In this document: piece by piece, positions 43,383-51,379 of the stretch | How the letters are laid out: each line of letters begins with the position of its first letter | Numbering within the stretch: the first letter of the stretch is position 1 | NCBI GenBank assembly: GCA_963720705.1 | Contig: CAVRGJ010000001.1 | Coordinates: 496,001 to 560,000, forward strand | DNA from: DASWJZ01 sp963720705 | GTDB lineage: Bacteria; Pseudomonadota; Alphaproteobacteria; Rhizobiales; Afifellaceae | Direction: 5' to 3' | Length of the DNA stretch: 64,000 nucleotides | The notes under the pieces: model-generated | The model's input: the letters and a program-made list of their open reading frames with translations, nothing else | The model's database searches: none | What the model was told of the DNA's origin: nothing | Translations under genes and position numbers: made by a program

Positions 43383-44402
43383 ATGAGCGACGACCAAGGT
43401 CGAAGTCCCGACGGCCCGCCGGCCGAAACCGGGGGCCAGCAATCTGACATTGTAGGGCGTCTCAGAGCCGCACTTTTGGGCGCGCTCGGGTTGAAGCAGA
43501 ACGGCTCCGCGCGCGCCGAGATCGAGGACGCAATCGCCGCCGACGAAGCCGCCGGCGAGACGCTTTCCGCCGACGAGCGCACGATGCTCCGAGCCATCCT
43601 GAAACTCGGCGACATGACTGTCGACGACGTGATGATCCCGCGCGCCGACATCGAGGCGATCGACATCGAGTCGACGATCGCGGAGGTGGTCGCGATCTTC
43701 AGGAAATCGGGCCACTCGCGCATGCCCGCTTACCGCGAGACGCTCGACGACCCGGTGGGCATGCTGCACATCCGCGATCTGATGACATGGCTCGCCGACC
43801 GCGCGCTCGCGCACGCGAACGGCACGGCGGGCGACGACGATGCGAGGAAGCCGCACTTCGATTTCGCCGCCGTCGACCTCTCCGCGACGCTGGAAGATTC
43901 GAAGCTCGTGCGCCCGCTCCTCTTCGTACCGCCGACGATGCCGGCGCGCGCGCTCCTGAAGCGCATGCAGGCGACGCACACGCAGATGGCGCTCGTCATC
44001 GACGAATACGGCGGCACCGACGGGCTGGTGTCACTGGAAGACCTCGTCGAGATCATCGTCGGCGAGATCGAGGACGAGCACGATCTCGACGAGGAACCGA
44101 CGGTGAAGCAGATCGCCGAAGGCGTCTTCGTCGCCGATGCGCGCGCCGAGCTCGACGACGCGGCGGCGGTGATCGGTCCCGACTTCAAGGTCGGCGAGAA
44201 GGGCGAGGAGATCGAGACGATCGGCGGGCTTGTCTTCGCGCTGACCGGCCGCATCCCGCCGAAGGGCGAGGTGGTGGAGGCCGTGCCGGGCTACGATTTC
44301 GAGGTGCTCGACGCCGATCCGCGCCGCATCAAGAAAGTCAGGATACGCGACCGCGCCAAAGCCGCAGCGCCCGTGCGCCAGAAGCGCGTCGCGGCGGGGT
44401 AG
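43383..44402 (+). CDS. corC: Hemolysin C / CorC-type CBS-domain protein
   Basis: The 339-residue cytoplasmic protein has two CBS domains (KLGDMTVDDVMIPRADIEAID and the LLKRMQATHTQMALVIDEYGGTDGLVSLEDLVEIIVGEI signature) followed by a CorC_HlyC domain (EIETIGGLVFALTGRIPPKGEVVE). Members are associated with magnesium or cobalt efflux and sit next to ybeY and lnt in many proteobacteria. Unlike CorB types it lacks membrane helices. Start spacing (six bases from ybeY) indicates co-transcription. Confidence 0.92.
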   Translation: MSDDQGRSPDGPPAETGGQQSDIVGRLRAALLGALGLKQNGSARAEIEDAIAADEAAGETLSADERTMLRAILKLGDMTVDDVMIPRADIEAIDIESTIAEVVAIFRKSGHSRMPAYRETLDDPVGMLHIRDLMTWLADRALAHANGTAGDDDARKPHFDFAAVDLSATLEDSKLVRPLLFVPPTMPARALLKRMQATHTQMALVIDEYGGTDGLVSLEDLVEIIVGEIEDEHDLDEEPTVKQIAEGVFVADARAELDDAAAVIGPDFKVGEKGEEIETIGGLVFALTGRIPPKGEVVEAVPGYDFEVLDADPRRIKKVRIRDRAKAAAPVRQKRVAAG

Positions 44403-44409
44403 CCAGCCG

Positions 44410-45024
44410 CTACTTCGCTTCCTTGTAGCTCCTGATCCCGATCGCCTGCTGCTCGGCCTTGGTCAACCAGCGGATGTCGCTCGGCGCGGTATGCGCCATG
44501 CGGTCCAGCGTCGCCGTCGGCACGCCGAGCTCCCGAAGATAGGCAGCCATCACGGCAGTCGCTTCCGGATCGGAGCGCCCGTCGACGTAGGACGCGGAAT
44601 GAAGCCCGACGCTGGCGCCGGGGCCGAGATAACGCGTGTGCCCCGACAGGAACACCACGGCGCAGGCGGAGGCGCAGGAATGATGCGCGGCGACCAGCGT
44701 GTCGATGTGGCGCTGGCGGATCTCCTCGCCGATCTGGATTGCCTCGCCGAGCACGCCGCCCGGCCCCTCGATCACCACTAGCGCCGGCGTCGCGCGCGAG
44801 ACGGCGGCGTGGAATTCGGCGTAGGAGCCGGGCCCGATCACGCCGGTGATAAGGAGGGCCGTCTCTCCCTCTGCCGTCCCATGCTGCTGGTACTCGTGCA
44901 GCATTCGGTAAAATTCTTTGCGCTGCTCATTGCCGTCTCTCGCGAGGCCGAGAGAGGGCACTGCAAGGAGACAAAACGCGGCAAGCGCCGCAGCGAGCAG
45001 CCTTGCAAGGATGGTCGTCGTCAT
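44410..45024 (-). CDS. Periplasmic ClpP/crotonase-like protein (COG3904 type)
   Basis: The 204-residue protein has a signal peptide (LARLLAAALAAFCLLAVPSLGLA). Its domain has the ClpP-like arrangement: ALVVIEGPGGVLGEAIQIGEEIR, then HHSCASACAVVFLSGHTRYLGPGASVGLHSA, where a Ser in SCASACA could be the nucleophile. Family members are predicted periplasmic proteins without a proven activity. The ATG at 45024 gives the signal peptide; the longer open frame upstream has no homology. It lies on the strand opposite to corC and lnt, interrupting that operon. Confidence 0.8.
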   Translation of the reverse strand: MTTTILARLLAAALAAFCLLAVPSLGLARDGNEQRKEFYRMLHEYQQHGTAEGETALLITGVIGPGSYAEFHAAVSRATPALVVIEGPGGVLGEAIQIGEEIRQRHIDTLVAAHHSCASACAVVFLSGHTRYLGPGASVGLHSASYVDGRSDPEATAVMAAYLRELGVPTATLDRMAHTAPSDIRWLTKAEQQAIGIRSYKEAK

Positions 45025-45284
45025 GTCGTCCGCTCGCACGATTGAGCCGTCGCTAGTTTTCATTCGCGGCCCGAAGATGCAACAGCAAAGCACGCGCCAA
45101 GCAAACGAAGCGCTACCGTCGCGCCGATCTGCGACCGAAAGGACACGCCGCTTCCCGCGCCGGTGCTTAACCAGCCCCTCACCACGAAACCAATTCGTCA
45201 AGGCGCGGCAACAGCGGGGAAACAAAAGTCCTTTAACGGCCCTCGCCAAACGCACGAAAAGTGCAGGGGACAAGGACTACAGTC

Positions 45285-45635
45285 ATGGCTGGCAAATCAA
45301 TTCTTGGCGCCGCTTCGGCGCTCGGCGTTCTTGCGGCGGTCGCGATCGGGGCGGCTTCGCCGGCGACGGCGGGGGTGACCTTCCCGGCGGCCGTCAGTCA
45401 AATCCTTCGGCACCAGGAGACCGGCCCCGTCAGCCGGCTTCCGGCCGCAAAGAAGGACGAGCTGATCGTCTGCGTGAACCAGGTTCTCGCCGACTTGCCG
45501 AACGGCAAGAAGCGCTACGTGATCCAGGCGACGAGCTTCGACGAGCTTGAGACCCGGTTCGGCAAGGTGGTCATGGAGAACCACGCCGAGTGGAAGCAGA
45601 AGATCGCGAAGGGTTGCGCCCACATCGTGGTGTAA
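45285..45635 (+). CDS. Small secreted protein of unknown function
   Basis: The 116-residue product, if begun at the ATG at 45285, has a signal peptide (LGAASALGVLAAVAIGAASPATA) and a mature region of about 80 residues with two Cys (ELIVCVNQVL and KGCAHIVV near the end). I do not recognise the family. The gene is divergent from the ClpP-like gene with a 260-base gap that could hold two promoters. Confidence 0.7.
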   Translation: MAGKSILGAASALGVLAAVAIGAASPATAGVTFPAAVSQILRHQETGPVSRLPAAKKDELIVCVNQVLADLPNGKKRYVIQATSFDELETRFGKVVMENHAEWKQKIAKGCAHIVV

Positions 45636-45816
45636 GCCGAAAGCGGCCCACGACGACTTAAGCCGATGAGCGCGGCCGGCCCCGCGGGCAGGCCGCCTAC
45701 CGTGTTGAGATAACAAGCATCCCCGCGTCGAACGGCGCCGCCTTGATTTTGGCCGCCGCACCCGTCAGCAACGGAAGGCGGCAGCGAATCGGCGGCCGCC
45801 AATCGGTGCGGGGTTC

Positions 45817-47403
45817 ATGGATCGCCTGGCAAACGCGGTCATCCTTTCCTGGGGATGGCGCCGGCGCAGCATCGCCTTCGGCAGCGGCGCCGTCTCGTCG
45901 CTCGCCATGGCACCGTTCTTCGCCTTCCCGCTTCTTTGGATCACGCTGCCGATCCTCGTCTGGCTGATCGACGGCGCCGTCGCTGAGACGAAAAGCGGCA
46001 GGGTGCGGCGGCTGCGCCCGGCCTTCGCCGTCGGATGGTGGTTCGGCTTCGGCTACTTCCTCGCCGGCCTTTGGTGGGTCGGCAACGCCTTCCTCGCCGA
46101 GCCCGATCAGTTCGGATGGCTCCTGCCCTTCGCCGTGCTGCTGTTGCCGGCCGGGCTGGCCCTCTTCTTCGGGCTCGGCGCCGCGCTGGCGCAACTTCTT
46201 TGGAACGACGACTGGCGGCGCATCTTCGCGCTCGCCGCCGGACTCGGCGCGGCGGAGTGGCTGCGCGGCAACATCCTCTCCGGCTTCCCATGGAACGCGC
46301 TCGGCTATGCGCTGACCGCCGGCGAGATCATGATGCAGTCGGCGGCGCTCTTCGGCCTCTATGCCCTGAACGTAATCGCGGTCCTGATCTTCGCGGCACC
46401 GGCCGCGCTGGCGCCGCTCGTCGGAGAAAGGCGCCGCAACGTCACGTTCCCCGCGCTCGCCCTCGTCTCGATGGCCGCGCTTGGCGGCTATGGCGTCATT
46501 CGCCTCGCGCACGCCGACCAGAGTTTTGTGCCGGGAACCACAATCCGCATCGTGCAGCCGGCGCTCCCGCAGCTGCAGAAATGGGATCCGACGAAGAAGG
46601 ACGAGGTCTTGAGCACCTATTTCCGTCTGAGCGCGTCCGACGCGGCGCCGCTCAAGGCGGGAACGATCCTCGTCTGGCCGGAATCGGCGTTTCCCTTCCC
46701 GCTGACGGAGGATCCCGGTACGCTGGCGGCGATCGCCGAGCTGCTCCCTCCCGGGACGACGCTTGTGACCGGCGCCTACCGCGAGGAATTCTCGCCGGTC
46801 GGCCCGACGCAGTACTACAACTCCATCTATATGGTCGGCGACGACGGGACCATTCTCGGCGCCTACGACAAGGTCCACCTCGTTCCGTTCGGCGAGTACA
46901 TTCCGGCCGCGCAACTCTTCGCGCGCATCGGCCTGAGGCAGGTCGTGCCCTACGGCTTCTCTCCCGGCGCGGCCCGCCGCGCGCTGACGCTTCCATCGGG
47001 CACAAGCTTCCTGCCCCTGATCTGCTACGAGAGCATCTTCTCCGGCGCAGTGCTCGGCGTGGGGCCGCGACCGGATTTCATGCTCAACGTCACCAATGAC
47101 GGCTGGTTCGGGAACACGATCGGCCCCTATCAGCACTTCCACCAGGCGCGCGTCAGGAGCGTCGAGGAAGGATTACCGCTGGTGCGCGCGGCCAACACAG
47201 GAATATCCGCGGTCATCGACCCCTATGGGCGGAGTATTTCCCAGACCCGTCTCGGTGAATCCACGATGATCGAAGCATTTCTTCCGGCTGCGATCCCCCC
47301 TCCTTTCTACGCTCAGTGGCGTCTTGCTCTGCTCATTCTATCTCTGGCTGTCTGCATATTGGTTGCCGCTACAAAGAAACTTTACCGTGCGTCCGCGGTA
47401 TGA
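45817..47403 (+). CDS. lnt: Apolipoprotein N-acyltransferase
   Basis: The 528-residue inner-membrane enzyme transfers the third acyl chain to lipoproteins. It has six or more membrane helices in the first 200 residues and a last one at the C-terminus. In between is a nitrilase-like domain with the catalytic triad: Glu in VWPESAFPFPL, Lys in GAYDKVHLVPFGEYIP and Cys in LPLICYESIF. Length is normal for the family. It precedes an XRE regulator and metK, the common alphaproteobacterial order. Confidence 0.95.
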   Translation: MDRLANAVILSWGWRRRSIAFGSGAVSSLAMAPFFAFPLLWITLPILVWLIDGAVAETKSGRVRRLRPAFAVGWWFGFGYFLAGLWWVGNAFLAEPDQFGWLLPFAVLLLPAGLALFFGLGAALAQLLWNDDWRRIFALAAGLGAAEWLRGNILSGFPWNALGYALTAGEIMMQSAALFGLYALNVIAVLIFAAPAALAPLVGERRRNVTFPALALVSMAALGGYGVIRLAHADQSFVPGTTIRIVQPALPQLQKWDPTKKDEVLSTYFRLSASDAAPLKAGTILVWPESAFPFPLTEDPGTLAAIAELLPPGTTLVTGAYREEFSPVGPTQYYNSIYMVGDDGTILGAYDKVHLVPFGEYIPAAQLFARIGLRQVVPYGFSPGAARRALTLPSGTSFLPLICYESIFSGAVLGVGPRPDFMLNVTNDGWFGNTIGPYQHFHQARVRSVEEGLPLVRAANTGISAVIDPYGRSISQTRLGESTMIEAFLPAAIPPPFYAQWRLALLILSLAVCILVAATKKLYRASAV

Positions 47404-47539
47404 TTGACTTGTTCATTATCGGCGACGCGCGGCCTCGATGTTCGCGATGCGGCTCGCCAATTCTCCACCTTGTGCCCCCGGCACTTGGTATGCCGGGGCG
47501 GGGGCTCCAAGACATTGGTAACGGAACCGTGAGGACGTT

Positions 47540-47956
47540 GTGATCGACGGTCCACTGAAGACGGGCAAGCGCCCGAACCCGACGGATATCTACGTCGGAA
47601 GCCGCATTCGGATGCGGCGGAAGATGCTCGGGCTGAGCCAAGAGAAGCTCGGGGAGCGCCTCGGCATCACGTTCCAGCAGATCCAAAAATACGAGAAGGG
47701 CACCAACCGCGTCGGCGCCAGCCGGCTGCAGGCGATGTCCGACGCGCTCGAAGTCCCGGTCGCCTATTTCTTTCCCGAGGCCGGTCCGCAGCAGTCGGGC
47801 GGCATGAAAGAAGAGAGCGCGACCTATATGATGGAGTTCCTCTCCACCTCCGAGGGCCTCGATCTGACCCGCGCCTTTACGAAAATCCTGAACCCGAAAG
47901 TCCGCCGCAAGCTGGTCGAGCTGGTGCGGGCACTGGCCGAAAGCAGTAGCGAATAG
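47540..47956 (+). CDS. XRE-family transcriptional regulator
   Basis: The 138-residue protein has a Cro/CI helix-turn-helix (IRMRRKMLGLSQEKLGERLGITFQQIQKYEKGTNRVGASRL) followed by a regulatory tail. The sequence closely fits the alphaproteobacterial HTH regulator that habitually sits between lnt and metK. The start is a GTG at 47540. It may regulate metK or its own transcription; that is inferred from position only. Confidence 0.93.
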   Translation: MIDGPLKTGKRPNPTDIYVGSRIRMRRKMLGLSQEKLGERLGITFQQIQKYEKGTNRVGASRLQAMSDALEVPVAYFFPEAGPQQSGGMKEESATYMMEFLSTSEGLDLTRAFTKILNPKVRRKLVELVRALAESSSE

Positions 47957-47981
47957 CCGTTCCGCGCCGGCGGGCGGCAAC

Positions 47982-48042
47982 CCAAGCATCTTGACGCGCG
48001 CGAAGCGGTGGGGAATGTCTCGCCGTCGGCGGCGATGCTTGG
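47982..48042 (+). promoter_or_regulatory. Structured leader upstream of metK
   Basis: CCAAGCATC (47982-47990) pairs with GATGCTTGG (48034-48042), enclosing about 43 bases that themselves contain GC-rich pairing options. The stem ends 32 bases before the metK ATG. It does not match SAM riboswitch types that I can recognise. It may be a regulatory RNA or only an incidental hairpin. Confidence 0.4.
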
Positions 48043-48074
48043 CCGCTATTCCCAAGAAAATCGCCAGGGGCCCC

Positions 48075-49244
48075 ATGTCACGTCGTACTTATCTCTTCAC
48101 CAGCGAGTCGGTTTCGGAGGGTCATCCCGACAAGCTCTGCGACCGCATTTCGGACGCCGTCGTGGACGCGCATCTCGGCGCGTTTTCTGAGGCACGGGTC
48201 GCCTGCGAGACACTCGCCACGACCAACCGCGTGGTGATCGCCGGCGAGGTCCGCGGCTCCACCGACGTCGACGCGCAGATGATCGAGAACCTGGCGCGCG
48301 ATGCGATCCGCGATATCGGCTACGAGCAGAACGGCTTTCACTGGAAGAACGCGGTCGTTGAAGTGCTCCTGCACGAGCAGTCGGCCGACATCGCGCAAGG
48401 CGTCGACAGCGCCGGCAACAAGGACGAGGGCGCCGGCGACCAGGGCATCATGTTCGGCTACGCCTGCAAGGAAACGCCGGAGCTGATGCCGGCGCCGATC
48501 CTCTACGCCCACAAGATTCTGAAACTGATGGCCGACGCGCGGCGAAGCGGCCGCGAGAGCGAGCTCGGGCCGGACGCGAAATCACAGGTGACCGTGCGCT
48601 ACGAGGACGGCGTGCCGACCGCCGTGACCTCCGTCGTCGTCTCCACCCAGCATCACGATCCGAACCTCGAATCGGAGGACGTGAAGGAGATCGTCGCGCC
48701 TTACGTCAAGCTTGCGCTGCCGGAAGGCTGGCTCGACGACAGCACGGTCTGGCACGTGAACCCGACGGGAAAATTCGTGATCGGCGGCCCGGACGGCGAT
48801 TGCGGCCTGACCGGACGCAAGATCATCGTCGACACTTATGGCGGCGCGGCCCCGCATGGCGGCGGCGCCTTCTCCGGCAAGGACCCGACCAAGGTCGATC
48901 GCTCCGCCGCCTATGCCGCGCGCTATCTCGCCAAGAACGTCGTCGCCGGCGACTTCGCCGATCGCTGCACCATCCAGCTCTCCTACGCGATCGGCGTGTC
49001 GAAGCCGCTTTCGATCTATGTCGACCTGCACGGCACCGGCCGGATCGAGGCGCACGACCTTGAACGCGCGCTCGGCGAGGCGATGGACCTTTCCCCGCGC
49101 GGCATCCGCCAGCACCTCGGGCTGAACCGGCCGATCTATGCGCGCACCGCGGCCTACGGCCATTTCGGCCGCGAGCCGGAGGCGGACGGCGGCTTCTCGT
49201 GGGAAAGAACCGACCTGATCGAAGCGATCGAAGCGGCGCTCTAA
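48075..49244 (+). CDS. metK: S-adenosylmethionine synthetase
   Basis: The 389-residue enzyme makes S-adenosylmethionine from methionine and ATP. Family motifs are FTSESVSEGHPDKLCDRISDAVVDA at the N-terminus, GAGDQGIMFGYA, the pyrophosphate-binding GGGAFSGKDPTKVDRSAAYAARY and AIGVSKPLS. The ATG at 48075 (MSRRTYLFTSESV) fits; the open frame extends upstream without homology. trmB starts five bases after the stop codon. Confidence 0.97.
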   Translation: MSRRTYLFTSESVSEGHPDKLCDRISDAVVDAHLGAFSEARVACETLATTNRVVIAGEVRGSTDVDAQMIENLARDAIRDIGYEQNGFHWKNAVVEVLLHEQSADIAQGVDSAGNKDEGAGDQGIMFGYACKETPELMPAPILYAHKILKLMADARRSGRESELGPDAKSQVTVRYEDGVPTAVTSVVVSTQHHDPNLESEDVKEIVAPYVKLALPEGWLDDSTVWHVNPTGKFVIGGPDGDCGLTGRKIIVDTYGGAAPHGGGAFSGKDPTKVDRSAAYAARYLAKNVVAGDFADRCTIQLSYAIGVSKPLSIYVDLHGTGRIEAHDLERALGEAMDLSPRGIRQHLGLNRPIYARTAAYGHFGREPEADGGFSWERTDLIEAIEAAL

Positions 49245-49249
49245 ATGCC

Positions 49250-49930
49250 GTGAGCGAAGAAGAGCGGCGCGGCGGCTCGTTCTTCGGGCGGCGCAAGGGC
49301 AAGGCGCTGCGGCCCGGGCAGCGGCAGGCGCTCGACACTGTGCTGCCGGCGCTGCGCATCGATCTCAAAAACCCGGCGCCGGACAATCTCACGGCGCTTT
49401 TTCCGATGCCGGTCGAGGCTGTCCGGCTCGAGATCGGGTTCGGCGGCGGCGAGCATCTCCTCCACGCTGCGCGGGAGAATCCCGCAATCGGCTTCATCGG
49501 CGTCGAGCCGTTCGAGAGCGGCATGGCGAAGGCCGCGACGGCAATTCTTCGCGAAGGCATCCAAAACATCCGCCTCTACGACGAGGACGCCGGCCCGCTT
49601 CTCGATTGGCTGCCGGTGCAATCGATCGCGCAGATCGACCTCCTCTTTCCCGACCCCTGGCCGAAGAAGCGGCATTGGAAGCGCCGCTTCGTGAACCCGG
49701 AAAATCTCAAGCGGATCGCGCGCGTGCTTCGAGCCGAGGGCCGCTTCCGTTTTGCGACCGACGTGGAGGACTACGCTGCGTGGACGCGCGAGGCCGTTGC
49801 AAAGAGCGGAACGCTCGTCGCGACGGGCGAGCCGGAAAGCGAGCCGTGGCCGGACTGGCGCGGCACGCGCTACGAGGCGAAAGCGGCGCGAGCCGGACGC
49901 GGCGCGACGTTCCTCACGTTCCGTCGCTGA
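49250..49930 (+). CDS. trmB: tRNA (guanine-N7-)-methyltransferase
   Basis: The 226-residue SAM-dependent enzyme methylates G46 of tRNA. It has the SAM-binding block VRLEIGFGGGEHLLHAARENP, FIGVEPFESGMAKA, and the TrmB signature DLLFPDPWPKKRHWKRRFVNPENL. The GTG at 49250 is the chosen start because it lies just after the metK stop and the N-terminus (RRGGSFFGRRKGKALRPGQ) is typical. It is probably translated from the metK transcript. Confidence 0.95.
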   Translation: MSEEERRGGSFFGRRKGKALRPGQRQALDTVLPALRIDLKNPAPDNLTALFPMPVEAVRLEIGFGGGEHLLHAARENPAIGFIGVEPFESGMAKAATAILREGIQNIRLYDEDAGPLLDWLPVQSIAQIDLLFPDPWPKKRHWKRRFVNPENLKRIARVLRAEGRFRFATDVEDYAAWTREAVAKSGTLVATGEPESEPWPDWRGTRYEAKAARAGRGATFLTFRR

Positions 49931-49950
49931 CATTGTCCGCAACCGTCCGA

Positions 49951-50049
49951 CCTGTCACCCTCGGGCTTGACCCGAGGGGCCAGACGGGATGGTCAGCGGC
50001 GATCCTGGGTTCTCGGGTCTCGGCTTCGCCTCGCCCGAGAATGACAGGG
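49951..50049. repeat. Palindromic intergenic repeat
   Basis: CCTGTCACCCTCGGGCTTGA at the left and CGCCCGAGAATGACAGGG at the right are imperfect complements, with inner CCTGGGTTCTCGGGTC material. It fills the gap between the convergent trmB and PdxH-like genes and may serve as a bidirectional terminator. Confidence 0.7.
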
Positions 50050-50080
50050 AGGAGTCCGGCGCGGCTTTTGCTGCCCCATC

Positions 50081-50551
50081 TCAGCCTGACGAGGCTCCCG
50101 CGAGAAGCTCCTCGCGCGTCAGCGCAACGATGCGGCCGAAGCCGGCGACGAGGTGGCCGGACTCGATCTCGAAGCGGTAGAGCGAGAAATCGGAGAAATC
50201 CGCGTAGCGCGCGGCATCGGGGTGGCGCGCGACGTAGAGGCGGCGCTCGCCAGCGTCCGCCTCCTTCGCGGCGCGGCCGGTGAGCGTGAGGCGCATTGCG
50301 GTCATCGCTTCGGAGCCCGGCTCAGGCTCGCGCACAAGAAGCAGCGAGGCGCGCGGATCGCGCGCCAGGTTCTTCGCGTGCTCGGCGAGGTCGGAGAGGA
50401 GCATCAGCGGCGCGCCGCTCCCGCCCGGCGCGGTCACGACGTAGGAGGCGAACGGCCCGCCGGCGGCCGTCAGCGTGGCCAATGTGGCGGCCCCGCCGGC
50501 GGCGAGCAACTCACGCGCAAGCATCTGGTTTGACGGCGTTTCTGCTGTCAT
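50081..50551 (-). CDS. Pyridoxamine 5'-phosphate oxidase-like flavin-binding protein
   Basis: The 156-residue protein has the split-barrel FMN-binding fold of the PNPOx-like family (GAATLATLTAAGGPFASYVVTAPGGSG, then LARDPRASLLLVRE and the MRLTLTGRAAKE strand). It lacks the longer C-terminal heme region of HugZ, so it is a short family member; flavin, F420 or heme binding cannot be decided. The ATG at 50551 is divergent from chvI, in the position where pckA lies in many Rhizobiales. Confidence 0.85.
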   Translation of the reverse strand: MTAETPSNQMLARELLAAGGAATLATLTAAGGPFASYVVTAPGGSGAPLMLLSDLAEHAKNLARDPRASLLLVREPEPGSEAMTAMRLTLTGRAAKEADAGERRLYVARHPDAARYADFSDFSLYRFEIESGHLVAGFGRIVALTREELLAGASSG

Positions 50552-50589
50552 CCGACGCGTCTCCGGCGGTGCTGCGAAAATGCTTGCCA

Positions 50590-50609
50590 CATTCTGTTCG
50601 CATTCTGTT
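50590..50609 (+). promoter_or_regulatory. Candidate ChvI-type direct-repeat operator
   Basis: Two exact copies of CATTCTGTT (50590-50598 and 50601-50609) are spaced by two bases, giving an 11-base period, close to one DNA turn. They lie about 60-80 bases upstream of the chvI start. Tandem half-sites with this period are typical for OmpR-family regulators such as ChvI, so autoregulation is plausible. Confidence 0.5.
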
Positions 50610-50668
50610 ACAAAAGCGTGGGGGCGAAGGGCTGCCGGTGCGGCGGTCCGAAATCCATAGGAGCCGGC

Positions 50669-51370
50669 ATGCCGACCATCGCGCTCGTCGACGATGACCG
50701 CAATATCCTCACCTCCGTCTCCATGACGCTTGAGTTGGAGGGCTATCGCGTCACCACCTACAACGACGGAAGCACTGCGCTCGACGGGCTCGCCACGAAT
50801 CCTCCGGACCTTGCGATCCTCGACATCAAGATGCCGCGCATGGACGGCATGGAGCTTTTGCGCAAGCTGCGCCAGTCGAGCGACCTCCCCGTCATCTTCC
50901 TGACTTCCAAGGACGACGAGATCGACGAGCTCTTCGGGCTCAAGATGGGCGCCGACGATTTTATCAAGAAGCCGTTCTCGCAGCGGCTCCTGGTGGAGCG
51001 CGTGCGTGCCGTGCTGCGCCGCGCCTCGCCGCGCGACGGCTCCGCCGCGCGCCCGCCCGAGCAGAGCCGCATCCTCGAACGCGGCGCGCTCACCATGGAC
51101 CAGGAGCGCCATACCTGCACCTGGAACGGCCAGAACGTCACGCTGACGGTGACGGAGTTTCTGATCCTCTTCGCGCTAGCGCAGCGTCCGGGCGTGGTGA
51201 AAAGCCGCAACGCCCTGATGGACGCCGCCTATGACGACCAGGTCTATGTCGACGACCGGACCATCGACAGCCACATCAAGCGGCTCAGGAAGAAGTTCAA
51301 GGCCGTCGACGACGAGTTCAACATGATCGAGACACTCTACGGGGTGGGCTACCGCTTCCGCGAGGCGTAA
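50669..51370 (+). CDS. chvI: Response regulator ChvI
   Basis: The 233-residue OmpR/PhoB-type regulator has the receiver phospho-acceptor Asp in DLAILDIKMPRMDGMELL, acidic pair VDDDRN at the start, and Lys in DDFIKKPFSQRLL. The C-terminal winged helix is HTCTWNGQNVTLTVTEFLILFALAQRPGVVKSRNALMDAAYDDQVYVDDRTIDSHIKRLRKKF (start to end). With ChvG it controls envelope, acid and exopolysaccharide responses in rhizobia. The ATG at 50669 follows an AGGAG ribosome binding site. chvG follows after nine bases. Confidence 0.96.
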   Translation: MPTIALVDDDRNILTSVSMTLELEGYRVTTYNDGSTALDGLATNPPDLAILDIKMPRMDGMELLRKLRQSSDLPVIFLTSKDDEIDELFGLKMGADDFIKKPFSQRLLVERVRAVLRRASPRDGSAARPPEQSRILERGALTMDQERHTCTWNGQNVTLTVTEFLILFALAQRPGVVKSRNALMDAAYDDQVYVDDRTIDSHIKRLRKKFKAVDDEFNMIETLYGVGYRFREA

Positions 51371-51379
51371 AATCAAGCC

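Noticed and set aside
47957..48074. Known SAM-II, SAM/SAH or SAH riboswitch upstream of metK
   Set aside because: The consensus elements of those classes that I can recall are not present; only a simple hairpin is supported.
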